Source: Tepidiphilus succinatimandens (GTDB lineage Bacteria > Pseudomonadota > Gammaproteobacteria > Burkholderiales > Rhodocyclaceae). From it: a DNA stretch of 64,000 nucleotides. Below the pieces are notes generated by a model. That model worked only from the letters and a program-made list of their open reading frames with translations, did no database searches and was not told the origin of the DNA. A program made the position numbers and the translations under genes. The stretch is from assembly GCF_006503695.1 (NCBI RefSeq), contig NZ_SBIK01000006.1, positions 1-64,000 of the forward strand, read 5' to 3'. Positions 37,014-48,061 of this stretch are shown here, piece by piece (the stretch's first letter is position 1; each line of letters opens with the position of its first letter).

Positions 37014-38509
37014 GCGCCGTGGCGTTTGCCGATCTGCGCGAGTTCTGCGCCCGGCTCGAGGCGCTGGGCGAGCTCAAACGGGTGTCCGAACCCGTGGATA
37101 CGCACCTGGAGCTCACGGCGCTTGCCGAGCGCATCCTGCGACGCCAGGGACCGGCGCTGCTCGTCGAGCGTCCGCACACCCAAGGCCGGACGCATTCGAT
37201 CCCGGCGCTTGCCAATCTCTTCGGCACGCCGCGCCGGGTGTTGCTGGGCATGGGGCAGGACGTGGGCGAGGACGGCGACTGGCGCGAGCCGCTGCGCGAC
37301 GTCGGGCGCCTGCTCGCTTATCTGAAAGAACCGGAGCCGCCGCGGGGCTGGCGCGACGCCTGGGAGAAGATGCCGGTGCTGCGCAAGGTGCTCGACATGG
37401 CGCCGAAGGTCGTCTCGCGCGCGCCCTGCCGCGAAGTAGTGTGGGAGGGGGCGGAGCTCGACCTTTCCCGGCTGCCCATCCAGCACTGCTGGCCGCGGGA
37501 TGCGGGTCCGCTCATCACCTGGGGGCTGGTGGTTACCCGCGGGCCGCACAAGAAGCGCCAGAACCTGGGGATCTACCGCCAGCAAGTGATCGGGTCAGAC
37601 CGGGTGATCATGCGCTGGCTCGCCCATCGCGGCGGGGCGATCGATTACGCCGAACACGCCCGGCTGCACCCCGACGAACCTTTTCCCGTGGCGGTGGTGA
37701 TCGGCTGCGATCCGGCCACCATCCTCGCCGCGGTCACGCCGGTGCCCGATACCCTTTCCGAGTACCAGTTCGCCGGCTTGCTGCGCGGCGCCAAAACCGA
37801 GCTCACCGAGGCCGTGGGGGGCTTGCAGGTGCCGGCGCGCGCCGAAATCGTGCTCGAAGGGCACATCCATCCCGGCGACACGGCTCTCGAAGGTCCATTC
37901 GGGGATCACACGGGCTATTACAACGAGCAGGCGGTCTTCCCCGTGCTCACGCTCGAGCGCATCACGCTGCGGCGCGATGCGATCTACCACACCACTTACA
38001 CCGGCAAGCCGCCTGACGAGCCGGCGGTGCTGGGCGTGGCCCTGAACGAAGTCTTCGTGCCGCTGCTGCAGCGCCAGTATCCGGAGATCGTCGATTTCTA
38101 CCTGCCGCCGGAGGGCTGCTCCTACCGCATGGCGCTGGTGTCGATCAAAAAGGCCTATCCAGGGCACGCCAAGCGTGTGATGTTTGGCATCTGGGGCTTC
38201 CTGCGCCAGTTCATGTACACCAAGTTCATCGTGGTGGTGGACGAGGACGTCGACATCCGCAACTGGCAGGAAGTGATCTGGGCGCTCACCACGCGCGTGG
38301 ATGCGGCGCGCGACACGCTGATCGCCGAGCACACGCCCATCGACTATCTCGACTTCGCCTCGCCCGAAGCCGGGCTGGGCAGCAAGATGGGGATCGACGC
38401 CACGAACAAGTGGCCCGGCGAGACACAGCGTGAGTGGGGCCGGGCCATCGTCCAGGATCCGGAGGTGGAGGCGCGCGCGGCGGCGCTCGTCGAGCGGCTG
38501 CTCGGCTGA
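37010..38509 (+). CDS. ubiD: 4-hydroxy-3-polyprenylbenzoate decarboxylase
   Basis: 499 residues from the ATG overlapping the pyrF stop. UbiD features: [16 protein letters not shown], the substrate/prFMN part [14 protein letters not shown] with catalytic Glu, and [19 protein letters not shown]. The enzyme uses prenylated FMN made by UbiX (not in the window) and decarboxylates the ubiquinone precursor. It completes the ubiC-ubiA-pyrF-ubiD group. It is convergent with prlC, 18 bases away. Confidence 0.96.
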   Translation: MSAVAFADLREFCARLEALGELKRVSEPVDTHLELTALAERILRRQGPALLVERPHTQGRTHSIPALANLFGTPRRVLLGMGQDVGEDGDWREPLRDVGRLLAYLKEPEPPRGWRDAWEKMPVLRKVLDMAPKVVSRAPCREVVWEGAELDLSRLPIQHCWPRDAGPLITWGLVVTRGPHKKRQNLGIYRQQVIGSDRVIMRWLAHRGGAIDYAEHARLHPDEPFPVAVVIGCDPATILAAVTPVPDTLSEYQFAGLLRGAKTELTEAVGGLQVPARAEIVLEGHIHPGDTALEGPFGDHTGYYNEQAVFPVLTLERITLRRDAIYHTTYTGKPPDEPAVLGVALNEVFVPLLQRQYPEIVDFYLPPEGCSYRMALVSIKKAYPGHAKRVMFGIWGFLRQFMYTKFIVVVDEDVDIRNWQEVIWALTTRVDAARDTLIAEHTPIDYLDFASPEAGLGSKMGIDATNKWPGETQREWGRAIVQDPEVEARAAALVERLLG

Positions 38510-38527
38510 AGGCGCCGCGCGACGCCT

Positions 38528-40618
38528 CTAGCCGCCCGCCGCTTCCTCCACCAGTCCATTGTGCCGCAGCAGTGCGTCGATGCGCGGCTCGCGGCCGCGG
38601 AAGGCGCGGAAGGATTCGGCCGCGGGGCGGCTTGCGCCCACGGCGAGGATCTCGCGCCAGAAGCGGCGTCCGGTATCGGGATCGAGTACGGTGCCGGTGC
38701 GCGCCTGGGCTTCCTCGAAGGCCTCGTAGGCATCGGCCGAGAGCACTTCGGCCCATTTGTAGCTGTAGTAGCCGGCCGCATAGCCGCCGGCGAAGATGTG
38801 CGAGAAGCTCTGGGGAAAGCGGTGCCAGGAAGGCGGGCGGATCACCGCCACCTCGTCGCGCACTTCTTCCAGGATGCGCAGCACCTCGGCAAGCGGCACG
38901 CGTTCGGGCGCCGGTTCCTGGGCTTTGGCAAGCTCGCGGTGGATGCGCAGGTCGAAGAGCGAGAATTCGATCTGGCGTACCATCTGCATGCCGGCCTGGA
39001 AGTTCTTCGCCGCGCGCATCTTCTCGTAGAGCGGGCGCGGCAGTGGCTCGCCCGTGTCGACGTGGGCGGTGATTTTCTCCAGCACTTCCCATTCCCAGGC
39101 GAAGTTTTCCATGAACTGACTGGGCAGCTCCACTGCGTCCCATTCGACGTGGTGAATGCCCGAGATGGGCGCTTCGTCGACCTGGGTGAGCATGTGATGC
39201 AGCCCGTGGCCCATTTCGTGGAAGAGGGTGAGCACGTCGTCGTGGGTGAGCGTGGGGGGCTTGCCGCCCACCGGCGGGGCGAAGTTGCACACGAGGTAGG
39301 CCACCGGCAGCATGAGAAATTCGCCCTCGCGTCGGCGCGACTTGGCGCTGTCCATCCAGGCGCCGCCGCGTTTGGTGTCGCGCGCGTAGAGATCGACGTA
39401 GAAATAGGCGATCGGCGCGCCGTCGCGCTCGACGCGGTAGAAGGTCACGTCCGGATGCCACACGGGGGCGGTGTCGGGCACGAGGTGCACGCCGAAGAGC
39501 CGTTCCAAGAGGGCGAAGAGCCCCTGCAGGACGCGCGGCAGCGGCAGGTAGCGCCGCACTTCCTGCTCGGAATAGTCGTAGCGCGCCTGGCGCAATTTTT
39601 CCGAGGCATAGGCGATGTCCCAGGGTTCGAGCGGATCGAGCCCGAGGGTGTCGCGGGCGAAGGCGCGCAGTTCTTCCAGGTCGCGCTGGGCGAAGGGCTT
39701 GGCGCGGGCGGCGAGTTCCCGCAGGAAGGAAGCGACTTCCTCCGGATGGTCGGCCATCTTGGGCACGAGCGAGTAGCTGGCGTAGTCGGGGTAGCCCAGC
39801 AGTAGCGCCTCTTCGCCGCGCAGTGCCAGGATGCGTTCGATGAGCGGGCCGTTGTCGCGCTCGGGGGGGCCGAACTCGGAGGCCCGCGTGGCGTGCGCCC
39901 GGTACATGCGCTCGCGCAGCGACCGATCGTCGGCGTACTGCATCACCGGCAGGTAGAAGGGCATCTGCAGGGTGAAGCACCAGCCCGGGCGATTCTGTGC
40001 CTGCGCCACTTCGCGCGCCATGGCCCGCACTTCCTCCGGGATGCCGGAAAGTTGCGCCTCGTCCTCGATCCACTCCTGGTAGGCGTTGGTCGCATCGAGC
40101 ACGTTTTCCGAGAACCTGGCCGCGATCGCCGACAGTTCCTGCTGGATGTCGCGGTGGCGGGGTTTCTTCTCGGGCGGCAGTTCCGCGCCGGCAAGCCGAT
40201 GGTCGCGCAGGTCGAGCTCGATCACGCGGCGGCGCTCGGGCGAGAGGCGGGCGAATTCGGGGCTTTGCGCGAGCGCCTGCGTCTTGCGGTAGAGCGCCTC
40301 GTTCTGCCCCAGTTCCGTCCAGAAACGCGTGACTTCGGGGAGCAGCTTGTTATAGGCCTCGCGCCAGGCGGGAGTGTCCATCACGCTGTGCAGGTGTCCG
40401 ATCACGCCCCATGCGTCCGAGAGCTGCTCGAGCGCGTGTTCGAGCGGTGCGACGAAGTCTTCCCAAGTGGGCGGGGTGCGCTCATCCATCGCGTGGTCGA
40501 TCGCGGCGCGGGCCCGCGCGATGAGTTCGGTGATGACCGGCTCGACGTCCTCCGGCCGGAGGCGGTCGAAGGGAGGGAGTTGAAAGGGATGCAGCAGCGG
40601 ATGCTCTGGTGCGTTCAT
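38528..40618 (-). CDS. prlC: Oligopeptidase A (M3 metallopeptidase)
   Basis: 696 residues from the ATG at 40618, chosen because the preceding in-frame sequence overlaps the MFS gene. The zinc motif HEMGH (467-471), third ligand Glu in the following SQFMENFAWEWEVL block, and the C-terminal FSHIFAGGYAAGYYSYKWAEVLSADAYEAF identify M3 family OpdA/PrlC. It degrades signal peptides and other short peptides in the cytoplasm. The minus-strand run from the MFS gene downward is closely spaced (23 bases here). Confidence 0.96.
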   Translation of the reverse strand: MNAPEHPLLHPFQLPPFDRLRPEDVEPVITELIARARAAIDHAMDERTPPTWEDFVAPLEHALEQLSDAWGVIGHLHSVMDTPAWREAYNKLLPEVTRFWTELGQNEALYRKTQALAQSPEFARLSPERRRVIELDLRDHRLAGAELPPEKKPRHRDIQQELSAIAARFSENVLDATNAYQEWIEDEAQLSGIPEEVRAMAREVAQAQNRPGWCFTLQMPFYLPVMQYADDRSLRERMYRAHATRASEFGPPERDNGPLIERILALRGEEALLLGYPDYASYSLVPKMADHPEEVASFLRELAARAKPFAQRDLEELRAFARDTLGLDPLEPWDIAYASEKLRQARYDYSEQEVRRYLPLPRVLQGLFALLERLFGVHLVPDTAPVWHPDVTFYRVERDGAPIAYFYVDLYARDTKRGGAWMDSAKSRRREGEFLMLPVAYLVCNFAPPVGGKPPTLTHDDVLTLFHEMGHGLHHMLTQVDEAPISGIHHVEWDAVELPSQFMENFAWEWEVLEKITAHVDTGEPLPRPLYEKMRAAKNFQAGMQMVRQIEFSLFDLRIHRELAKAQEPAPERVPLAEVLRILEEVRDEVAVIRPPSWHRFPQSFSHIFAGGYAAGYYSYKWAEVLSADAYEAFEEAQARTGTVLDPDTGRRFWREILAVGASRPAAESFRAFRGREPRIDALLRHNGLVEEAAGG

Positions 40619-40641
40619 CGTGTCCTCGAGGTGGATTCTCT

Positions 40642-41892
40642 TCAGGCGGGATTTTGCCACTGGTTGCGGGCGCGTGTCTCGCGCACGAGACAGGCGCCGA
40701 GAAAACCGAGGGCGGCGGCGCCGGCCAGGCAGGCGATCGCCGCGGTGAAATGCTCGGGCGCGTAGATCCGCACGCCGTCGACCACCGTGCCGTTCCAGGC
40801 ATGGTCGATGAGCGCGCCGGCGAGCGGCTGCAGAAGGGCGCCGCCGAGGAATCCGCCCATGTTGGTGAGCGCCGTACTCATGCCCGAGAGCGCCGACGGA
40901 TTGACCTCCTTGGCGCAGGCCCAGGTGAGCGAGAAGGAAGAGGTCGCAAGGCCCATGAGGGCGAAGAGGGGGAAGGTGAGGCGCTCGGGCAGGGGGCCGG
41001 CAAAGAGGCACACGCCCCAGCAGGCGAGGTAGACGGCGGCGGCGGGAATCAGCACCGCCTTGCGCCGCGCGAGCCGGTCCGACAAGGACCCGATGGCCAG
41101 GCACCCTACGGCGAAGGCGAGAAAGTAGAGAGAGAGGTGGTGCGAAGCCTGCAGTTTCGTCAGCCCGTGCACGCTCATGAGGTAGGGGGTAGCCCACAGG
41201 CCAGCGAAGGCGAAAAAGCTGCCGGCGATGCCGAAGTTGGCGAGCACGGCGGGCCAGGTGGCGCGGTTGCGCAGGATGGTCGCCAATCCGCCGAGGATCA
41301 CGGTACGGTCGAAGCGCTTGAGGGTGCCCGGCTGCTCCGGCTCGATGAGCCGCCAGCACAGCACGGCGATGGCGAGCGACGCCAGCGCCGTAGCCACGAA
41401 CACGCCGCGCCAGCCGGTGAGTTGCGCAAGCGCCGTGAGCGGCGTGCCGGCGAGCACCGAGCCGAGGTTGCCGACGAACATGCCCAGACCCACCAGAGAG
41501 GCGAAACGCCGCTCGTCGTACCACAGGGCGAAGAGCTTGAGCATGGCGATGAAGGTGACCGACACGCCAAGGCCCGTGAGGGTGCGTCCGGCGAGTGCCA
41601 CTTCCAGCGACGGGGCGAGCGCGAAGAGGAGACTTCCCGCGGCGGCGACGAACCCGCCCGCCACGATGATGCGCCGCGGCCCCACGGTGTCGGCGAGGAT
41701 GCCAGTGGGCAGCTGCATCAGCGTGTAGACGTAAAAATAGGTGGCGGCGAGCGTGCCGAGCGAGGCGGCGCTGGTGTGGAAGGCCGCAGCGAGCTCGGTG
41801 GCGATGCCAGCGGGGGCGAAGCGGTGGAAGAAGGACAAAACGTAGGCGGCGATGACGACGACGAGCGCCGTCGTGCGGCGGCTGTAGGCCAT
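40642..41892 (-). CDS. MFS transporter, substrate unknown
   Basis: 416 residues with 12 hydrophobic segments. The first helix (LVVVIAAYVLSFFHRFAPAGIATEL) and the loop-2 block TGILADTVGPRRII are major-facilitator signatures of the sugar-phosphate/nitrate-type or ACS-like branch (the FxRxAPs pattern in helix one). A long Pro/Glu/Arg loop separates the halves (about 193-208). Nothing in the neighbourhood (purC upstream, prlC downstream) names a substrate. Confidence 0.8.
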   Translation of the reverse strand: MAYSRRTTALVVVIAAYVLSFFHRFAPAGIATELAAAFHTSAASLGTLAATYFYVYTLMQLPTGILADTVGPRRIIVAGGFVAAAGSLLFALAPSLEVALAGRTLTGLGVSVTFIAMLKLFALWYDERRFASLVGLGMFVGNLGSVLAGTPLTALAQLTGWRGVFVATALASLAIAVLCWRLIEPEQPGTLKRFDRTVILGGLATILRNRATWPAVLANFGIAGSFFAFAGLWATPYLMSVHGLTKLQASHHLSLYFLAFAVGCLAIGSLSDRLARRKAVLIPAAAVYLACWGVCLFAGPLPERLTFPLFALMGLATSSFSLTWACAKEVNPSALSGMSTALTNMGGFLGGALLQPLAGALIDHAWNGTVVDGVRIYAPEHFTAAIACLAGAAALGFLGACLVRETRARNQWQNPA

Positions 41893-41965
41893 GGGGAGTC
41901 TCCTCTTTTTGTTTTCGGAATCGCGGCGAGGGGGGCTGCGCCGGAATTACCCCCTTCAGGAAGCG

Positions 41966-42886
41966 TTATTCCGGCAGCGATCGCCCAACCAGCCGCCGAT
42001 ACGCCTCGCGATACTTCTCGGCGGTCTTCCGGATGACTTCTTCCGGCAGGCGCGGGCCGGGCGCGGTCTTGTCCCAGGCGAGCGTCTCGAGATAGTCGCG
42101 CACGTACTGCTTGTCGAAGGAAGGCGGGTTGGTGCCGGGCTGCCAGGCGTCGGCCGGCCAAAAGCGGGAGGAATCGGGGGTGAGCACTTCGTCGATGAGG
42201 TGCAGCACGCCGGCCGCGTCGATGCCGAACTCGAACTTGGTGTCGGCAATCAGGATGCCGCGCTCGGCGGCGTAGTCGCGCGCCCGGATGTAGAGCGCGA
42301 GCGCCGCAGCCTTGGCCTGGCGCGCGAGGGCGGCGCCGTCGTGCGGCGCGAGCTTTGCGGCGCACAGCGCCTCGGCCTGCTCGAAGGAAATGTTCTCGTC
42401 GTGCTCGCCCGCCTCGGCCTTGGTGGCCGGGGTAAAGATCGGCTCGGGCAGCCGGTCGGCGAGTCGCAGCCCCGCTGGGAGCGTGATGCCACAGACGCTG
42501 CCTTTCTGCTGATATTCTTTCCAGCCGGAGCCGATGAGATAGCCGCGCACCACCGCTTCGATGGGAAGCGGCTGCAGACGCTTGACCACCATGGCCCGCC
42601 CGGCGACCTGGTCGCGCTCTCCGGGCGCGACGACGGAAGTCGGATCGATACCGGTGCGATGATCCGGCACGATGCCGGCGAGCTGCTCGAGCCAGAATTC
42701 GGTGATCGCCGTGAGCACCTTGCCCTTGCCCGGGATGGGATCGGGCAGGACGACGTCGAAGGCGGAGAGCCGGTCGGTGGCGACGACGAGGAGCTTGTCC
42801 TCGCCAACCGCATAGAGGTCGCGTACCTTGCCGCGTCCGATGAGTGGCAGACTGGTGATGTGCGTCTCGAAGATCGCCTCGGCCAT
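41966..42886 (-). CDS. purC: Phosphoribosylaminoimidazole-succinocarboxamide synthase
   Basis: 306 residues, the long form without an insertion. SAICAR synthetase blocks: [12 protein letters not shown] (ATP loop), [35 protein letters not shown], and DTKFEFGID with catalytic residues, followed by [12 protein letters not shown]. It condenses CAIR with aspartate in purine synthesis. It is on the minus strand with 45 bases to the upstream DUF3422 gene. Confidence 0.97.
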   Translation of the reverse strand: MAEAIFETHITSLPLIGRGKVRDLYAVGEDKLLVVATDRLSAFDVVLPDPIPGKGKVLTAITEFWLEQLAGIVPDHRTGIDPTSVVAPGERDQVAGRAMVVKRLQPLPIEAVVRGYLIGSGWKEYQQKGSVCGITLPAGLRLADRLPEPIFTPATKAEAGEHDENISFEQAEALCAAKLAPHDGAALARQAKAAALALYIRARDYAAERGILIADTKFEFGIDAAGVLHLIDEVLTPDSSRFWPADAWQPGTNPPSFDKQYVRDYLETLAWDKTAPGPRLPEEVIRKTAEKYREAYRRLVGRSLPE

Positions 42887-42931
42887 GGATCCTTCCCCGG
42901 CATTCTGAAAAAGGAAATTATCGCACGGCCG

Positions 42932-44209
42932 CTAGCTTTCGTGCTCCACCACCCGATGGACGCGGCGCACACCCAGGGCGATCAGGGCGGCGAGCACGGG
43001 GATGGACACGGCGGTGGCCAGTTCCGGCTCGAGGTGTAGCCAGGGCTTGAATCCCTTGGTGACATAATGGACGAGCTGTGAGCCGTAATAGGTGATGGCC
43101 ATCACCGACAGGCTCTCCACCGCCGCCTGCAGGCGCAGCTGCAGCTTGGCGCGGCGGTTCATTTGCGCGAGCAGCTGCTGGTTCTGCCGCTCGAGTTCGA
43201 GATCGACGCGGGTGCGCAGCAGCTGGGAGTTGCGCGTCGAGCGCTGCGAGAGCTCCTCCTGACGCCGCGCCACGGCGGCGCAGGTATTCATGGCTGGGGC
43301 GAAGCGCCGCTCCATGAAGCCCTGCAGGGTGGAATAGCCGGCAAGCCGGATCTCGCGCAGCTCGGCGATGCGCTGACGCACCAGGGCGCTGTAGGCTGCC
43401 GCGGCGCCAAAGCGGTAGGCGCTGGCGGCGATGGAATGCTCGATCTCGGCGGCAAGGTGGGTGAGTCGCGCCAGGATGTCGCGCTCGTCTTCGAACGAGG
43501 CCGCGCGGCTCATGGCGGCCACCAGTTCGGCCAGTTCCGCCTCGGCGCGCCCCAAGAAGGCGCCGACTTCCTTGGCCACGGGAAAGGCGAGCAGCGCCAG
43601 CATGCGGTAGGTGTCGATCTCGAGCAGCCGCTGCACGGCGCGTCCGGCTTGTTTGGGCGTCATCGCCGCATCGAGCACGATGAACTGGATGAAGCCCTCG
43701 TGCAGTTGGAAGTCGCTGAGCACCCAGGCGTTGCCGTCGGAGATCTTCGAGGCGACGAGCGCCGGAGCGAAGGGATCGGCCGCGTCGAGGAACTCGGTGG
43801 GCGGCGTGTCGGATACCGGCCTCAGGCGAACGTGCGTGGCGGCGATGACTTCGCCGGGGCTGGCCTCGAGCCACCCCTCGGGAAGGCGGGAGAGGATCGC
43901 CGCGGGCGAGTCGTGATCGCCGTCGAGATAGAAGGTATAGGAATGGAATTCGGCGTGGCGCTCGCGCTTGATGCGCAACCCGCCCCACCGTAGGAGCGAT
44001 TGCGCCGCGGCATCGAGTTCGAGCACGGCGCCAGGAAGATTGCGCAGGCGCATCCAGTGCTCGAGGAGACGCTCGGATGTGGCCTCACGCGGCAACAGCC
44101 AGGAGAGCTGGACCACCGTGGCCGGAGCCACGAGCGGCACGGAAGGCCGGGCGTGGATCTCTTCGTGCAGCGCCTGCCGGATGGGGTGTTCGGCCAGTTT
44201 CACAGCCAT
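42932..44209 (-). CDS. DUF3422 membrane protein
   Basis: 425 residues. The N-terminus (LAEHPIRQALHEEIHARPSVPL) is the hallmark of DUF3422, a family of unknown function in alpha- and betaproteobacteria. The central part is helical with a coiled-coil tendency (about 325-370, Gln/Arg-rich). Two C-terminal hydrophobic segments (about 375-390 and 402-420) suggest anchoring, a layout similar to CorA-like channels. The start overlaps the corA end by ten bases, so the two are co-translated; an association with metal transport is inference. Confidence 0.85.
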   Translation of the reverse strand: MAVKLAEHPIRQALHEEIHARPSVPLVAPATVVQLSWLLPREATSERLLEHWMRLRNLPGAVLELDAAAQSLLRWGGLRIKRERHAEFHSYTFYLDGDHDSPAAILSRLPEGWLEASPGEVIAATHVRLRPVSDTPPTEFLDAADPFAPALVASKISDGNAWVLSDFQLHEGFIQFIVLDAAMTPKQAGRAVQRLLEIDTYRMLALLAFPVAKEVGAFLGRAEAELAELVAAMSRAASFEDERDILARLTHLAAEIEHSIAASAYRFGAAAAYSALVRQRIAELREIRLAGYSTLQGFMERRFAPAMNTCAAVARRQEELSQRSTRNSQLLRTRVDLELERQNQQLLAQMNRRAKLQLRLQAAVESLSVMAITYYGSQLVHYVTKGFKPWLHLEPELATAVSIPVLAALIALGVRRVHRVVEHES

Positions 44210-45153
44210 CCCTTACGCTTGAAATAGAAGTAGGGAGCGAAACCGCTGAATACCATCAGGAGTAGCGCCAGGGGGTAGCCGTATTCGAAATGCAGCTCCG
44301 GCATGTGCTCGAAGTTCATGCCGTAGATGCTGGCCACGAGCGTCGGCGGCAGGAAGACCACCGCCGCGATCGAGAAGATTTTGATGATCTGGTTCTGCTC
44401 GATGTTGATGAACCCCTGCGCCGAGTCCATGAGGAAGTTGATCTTCTCGAAGACGAAGTTGGTGTGCGACATGAGGGTTTCGAGGTCGCGGATCATCTCG
44501 CGGCAGGTTTCCTGCAGTTCGGCCTGATCGCGCAGATGGCGCAGCAGGAAGGAGACGGCGCGCTGGGTGTCCATCAGGCACAGGCGGATGCGTCCGTTGC
44601 TGTTCTCGATCTTGGCCAGCTTGTCGATGGCGTCCTCGAGCTCGGCGTTCTCGTCCTCGAGCACCATGAAGCTGACGTCCTCGAGCCGCCGGTGCAGGTC
44701 TTCGATGGTGTCGGCGAGGTTTTCCACCTTCTGCTCGAAGATGGTCACGAGCAGCTCTTGGGGGGTACGCGCGTGCACCTGGCCGTGGCGAGCACGCATG
44801 CGCAGCAGGCGGAAGTCGGCCAGGTCTTCCTCGCGCACCGAGATGAGGCGATCGCGCTGCAGGATGAAAGCGACGGTGACGGTGACGTGGCGGCCCTCTT
44901 CCTGGGCAAGGAAAAGGGAGTGGACGTGCAGCCCCTGGTTGTCGATGAAAAAGCGCGCGGAGGACTCGATTTCCTCGACGTCTTCGGATTCGGGGAGTTC
45001 GGCGTTCAACAGCCGCTGCAGCAGCTCGCGCTCGTTTTCGTCCGGGTCTTGCGCGTCGATCCACAGCGCCCTCGCCACGGCCTGTGCGTCGGCGGTGAGG
45101 GTTTTGGGCAGTTCGCGGATGGCGTCTTTTTCGGTCTGGAACAGTCGCAGCAT
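44200..45153 (-). CDS. corA: CorA-family magnesium/cobalt transporter
   Basis: 317 residues. A large N-terminal cytoplasmic funnel is followed by a long stalk helix and two C-terminal membrane helices, with the CorA selectivity motif YGMNFEHMPEL between them and a basic end (FKRKGWL). Homopentameric CorA carries Mg2+ (also Co2+, Ni2+) inward and is gated by cytoplasmic Mg2+. A promoter at 45307-45312 predicts a leader of about 147 nt holding a 10-bp hairpin just before the ribosome-binding site. DUF3422 overlaps its 3' end. Confidence 0.95.
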   Translation of the reverse strand: MLRLFQTEKDAIRELPKTLTADAQAVARALWIDAQDPDENERELLQRLLNAELPESEDVEEIESSARFFIDNQGLHVHSLFLAQEEGRHVTVTVAFILQRDRLISVREEDLADFRLLRMRARHGQVHARTPQELLVTIFEQKVENLADTIEDLHRRLEDVSFMVLEDENAELEDAIDKLAKIENSNGRIRLCLMDTQRAVSFLLRHLRDQAELQETCREMIRDLETLMSHTNFVFEKINFLMDSAQGFINIEQNQIIKIFSIAAVVFLPPTLVASIYGMNFEHMPELHFEYGYPLALLLMVFSGFAPYFYFKRKGWL

Positions 45154-45167
45154 GGAGCACCTTTGTA

Positions 45168-45204
45168 CGTTTCGCCGACGGGGTTTTCGGATCGCGGCGA
45201 AACG
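45168..45204 (-). promoter_or_regulatory. Stem-loop in the corA leader
   Basis: A perfect 10-bp inverted repeat (CGTTTCGCCG at 45168-45177 with CGGCGAAACG at 45195-45204, 17-base loop) ends 14 bases before the corA ATG, next to the AGGTG ribosome-binding site. No U-run follows on the minus strand, so it is not a terminator. It may regulate translation, but no known Mg2+ riboswitch type was recognised. The rest of the leader (45205-45300) is GC-rich with several short CGAGCG repeats. Confidence 0.4.
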
Positions 45205-45306
45205 ACGAAGGCGTCAGCCGCGAGCGCAGCGGGGGTGAGGCGAGCGACGAGGTCGATAGCGGGGCTTGGGTTTCACGGAGCGGATCGATAGGGACACGAT
45301 AAGGAA

Positions 45307-45312
45307 ATTATA
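45307..45312 (-). promoter_or_regulatory. Predicted -10 element for corA-DUF3422
   Basis: A perfect TATAAT on the minus strand, the only AT-rich hexamer between the ferredoxin terminator and corA. The -35 region is poor (TTTTTG at 17 bp). The start would be near 45300. Confidence 0.5.
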
Positions 45313-45330
45313 CGCTTTTTGCGGCGCAGC

Positions 45331-45374
45331 AAAAACGGCGGCGCCGTCCTCTTTGCAGGAAAAGGGCGCCGCCG
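45331..45374 (-). terminator. Rho-independent terminator after the ferredoxin operon
   Basis: CGGCGGCGCC and GGCGCCGCCG (45336-45345, 45365-45374) form a 10-bp stem. On the minus strand it is followed by TTTTTG. It ends the transcript of the minus-strand genes M16-rsmD-coaD-fdx before corA. Confidence 0.8.
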
Positions 45375-45392
45375 CTTCGTGCGCACGGGCGC

Positions 45393-46710
<1,318 letters not shown>

Positions 46711-46714
46711 CGCC

Positions 46715-48040
46715 TCACCGATCCCCGTCGCCGCCGACGCGCACCGTCACCAGACGCGCCGGATCGATGCGCCGCGTGAAGGCGTCCTGCACCTGTTGCG
46801 CGGTGACGGCGCGCACGGCCTGCGGATAGCGTTCGAGCCAATCGGTGGGGAGGTTGTAATAACCCATCATCGAAACGTAGCCGATGAGCTTGCGGTTGGA
46901 ATCGAGCCTCAGGCCGAAGCCTTGGGCGATGTTGTCCTGGGCGCGGCGCAGCTCCTCGGCCGTGGGACCTTGTTCGCGGAAGCGCGCGAGCGTCTCACGC
47001 GCGAGCGCCATGGCTTCGTCGGCCTGTTTGCCGCGGGTCTGCAGCGCGATGACGAAAGGCCCGGCCTGGCGGCGTGGCTCGAGCACGCTCGCCACGCTGT
47101 AGGCGTAGCCGCGCTGCTCGCGGATCTCATCGACCAGGCGCGAGCCGAAACCGCCGCCGCCGAGCACGTGGTTGCCTACGAGCAGCGGAAAATAATCGGG
47201 ATCGTCCCGCGTCATCACCGCCAGCCCCAGGCGCAGGTGGGCCTGCTGCGCCGGATGGGCGATGCGCTCGTCGTGCGCCTGCGTCTGGGCGACCGGCGGC
47301 AGCGGCTTGGGCGCTTCCCCCGCGGGCAGTTTCGCCGTGATGCGGTCGGCGAGCTGCTCGGCCTGGGCGCGATCGAGATCGCCGACGATGGCCACGTGCG
47401 CCGCCGCGCGGGTGTAGTAGGCGCGATGAAAGGCGATGAGATCCTCGCGCGTGATCCGGTCGAGCGACTCGAGTGTGGGAAGCTTGCCGTAAGGATGGTC
47501 GCGATAGACGTTGGCGGTGAAGGTGCGTTCGGAGAGCACCTCGGGCCGGGTGAGGGCGTCCTTGAGCGCCGCCTTGGCGTTCGCGCGTTCGCGTATGAAG
47601 ATGGCGGGAGAGAAGATGGGCTGGGTGAGCACTTCGGCCACCAGATCCGCGGCCGCGTCGCGCACCTGCGCCTCCGAGAGGTTGCGCCAGGCCACGGTGG
47701 CGCGGTCTTCGTCGACCGAACCGGAGAGGCTGACGGCCAGATCGGCGAAGGCGTCGCTCAGGCCCTGCTCGTCGTGCACCCGGGTACTGGTGTCGAGCAG
47801 TTGGCGGGTGAGGGAAGCCAGCCCTTCCTTGCCCTCGGGGTCGCGGGCGGAGCCGGCATCGAACGAGACGACTACGTCGATGAGAGGCTGTTCGCGACTG
47901 GCGACGAAATCGACGCGCACGCCGTTCGCGGTGGTGAAGCGCTCGATCGTCGGCAACGCCAGGGCGAGCGGCGAGAACGCGGTGGCGATGAAGAAGAGCA
48001 GCGCGGCAAAAGCGCGGGTACGGAGGATACGGCGGGTCAT
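46715..48040 (-). CDS. M16 peptidase family protein lacking the zinc motif
   Basis: 441 residues with a signal-type N-terminus (about 8-29, AFAALLFFIATAFSPLALA). The fold is that of M16, but the HxxEH zinc motif is absent: the corresponding block reads GLASLTRQLLD. The C-terminal substrate-binding Arg/Tyr block GGGGFGSRLVDEIREQRGYAYSV is kept. Such proteins pair with an active M16 subunit, as alpha with beta subunits of processing peptidase. The active partner is the preceding gene, 21 bases upstream. Confidence 0.9.
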   Translation of the reverse strand: MTRRILRTRAFAALLFFIATAFSPLALALPTIERFTTANGVRVDFVASREQPLIDVVVSFDAGSARDPEGKEGLASLTRQLLDTSTRVHDEQGLSDAFADLAVSLSGSVDEDRATVAWRNLSEAQVRDAAADLVAEVLTQPIFSPAIFIRERANAKAALKDALTRPEVLSERTFTANVYRDHPYGKLPTLESLDRITREDLIAFHRAYYTRAAAHVAIVGDLDRAQAEQLADRITAKLPAGEAPKPLPPVAQTQAHDERIAHPAQQAHLRLGLAVMTRDDPDYFPLLVGNHVLGGGGFGSRLVDEIREQRGYAYSVASVLEPRRQAGPFVIALQTRGKQADEAMALARETLARFREQGPTAEELRRAQDNIAQGFGLRLDSNRKLIGYVSMMGYYNLPTDWLERYPQAVRAVTAQQVQDAFTRRIDPARLVTVRVGGDGDR

Positions 48041-48061
48041 CGGTGCCTCCTAGGAAAAAGG

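Noticed and set aside
46715-48040. M16 gene lacking HxxEH taken as a decayed pseudogene
   Set aside because: The frame is intact, the C-terminal Arg/Tyr block is conserved, and a catalytic partner stands next to it, as in other paired M16 systems.
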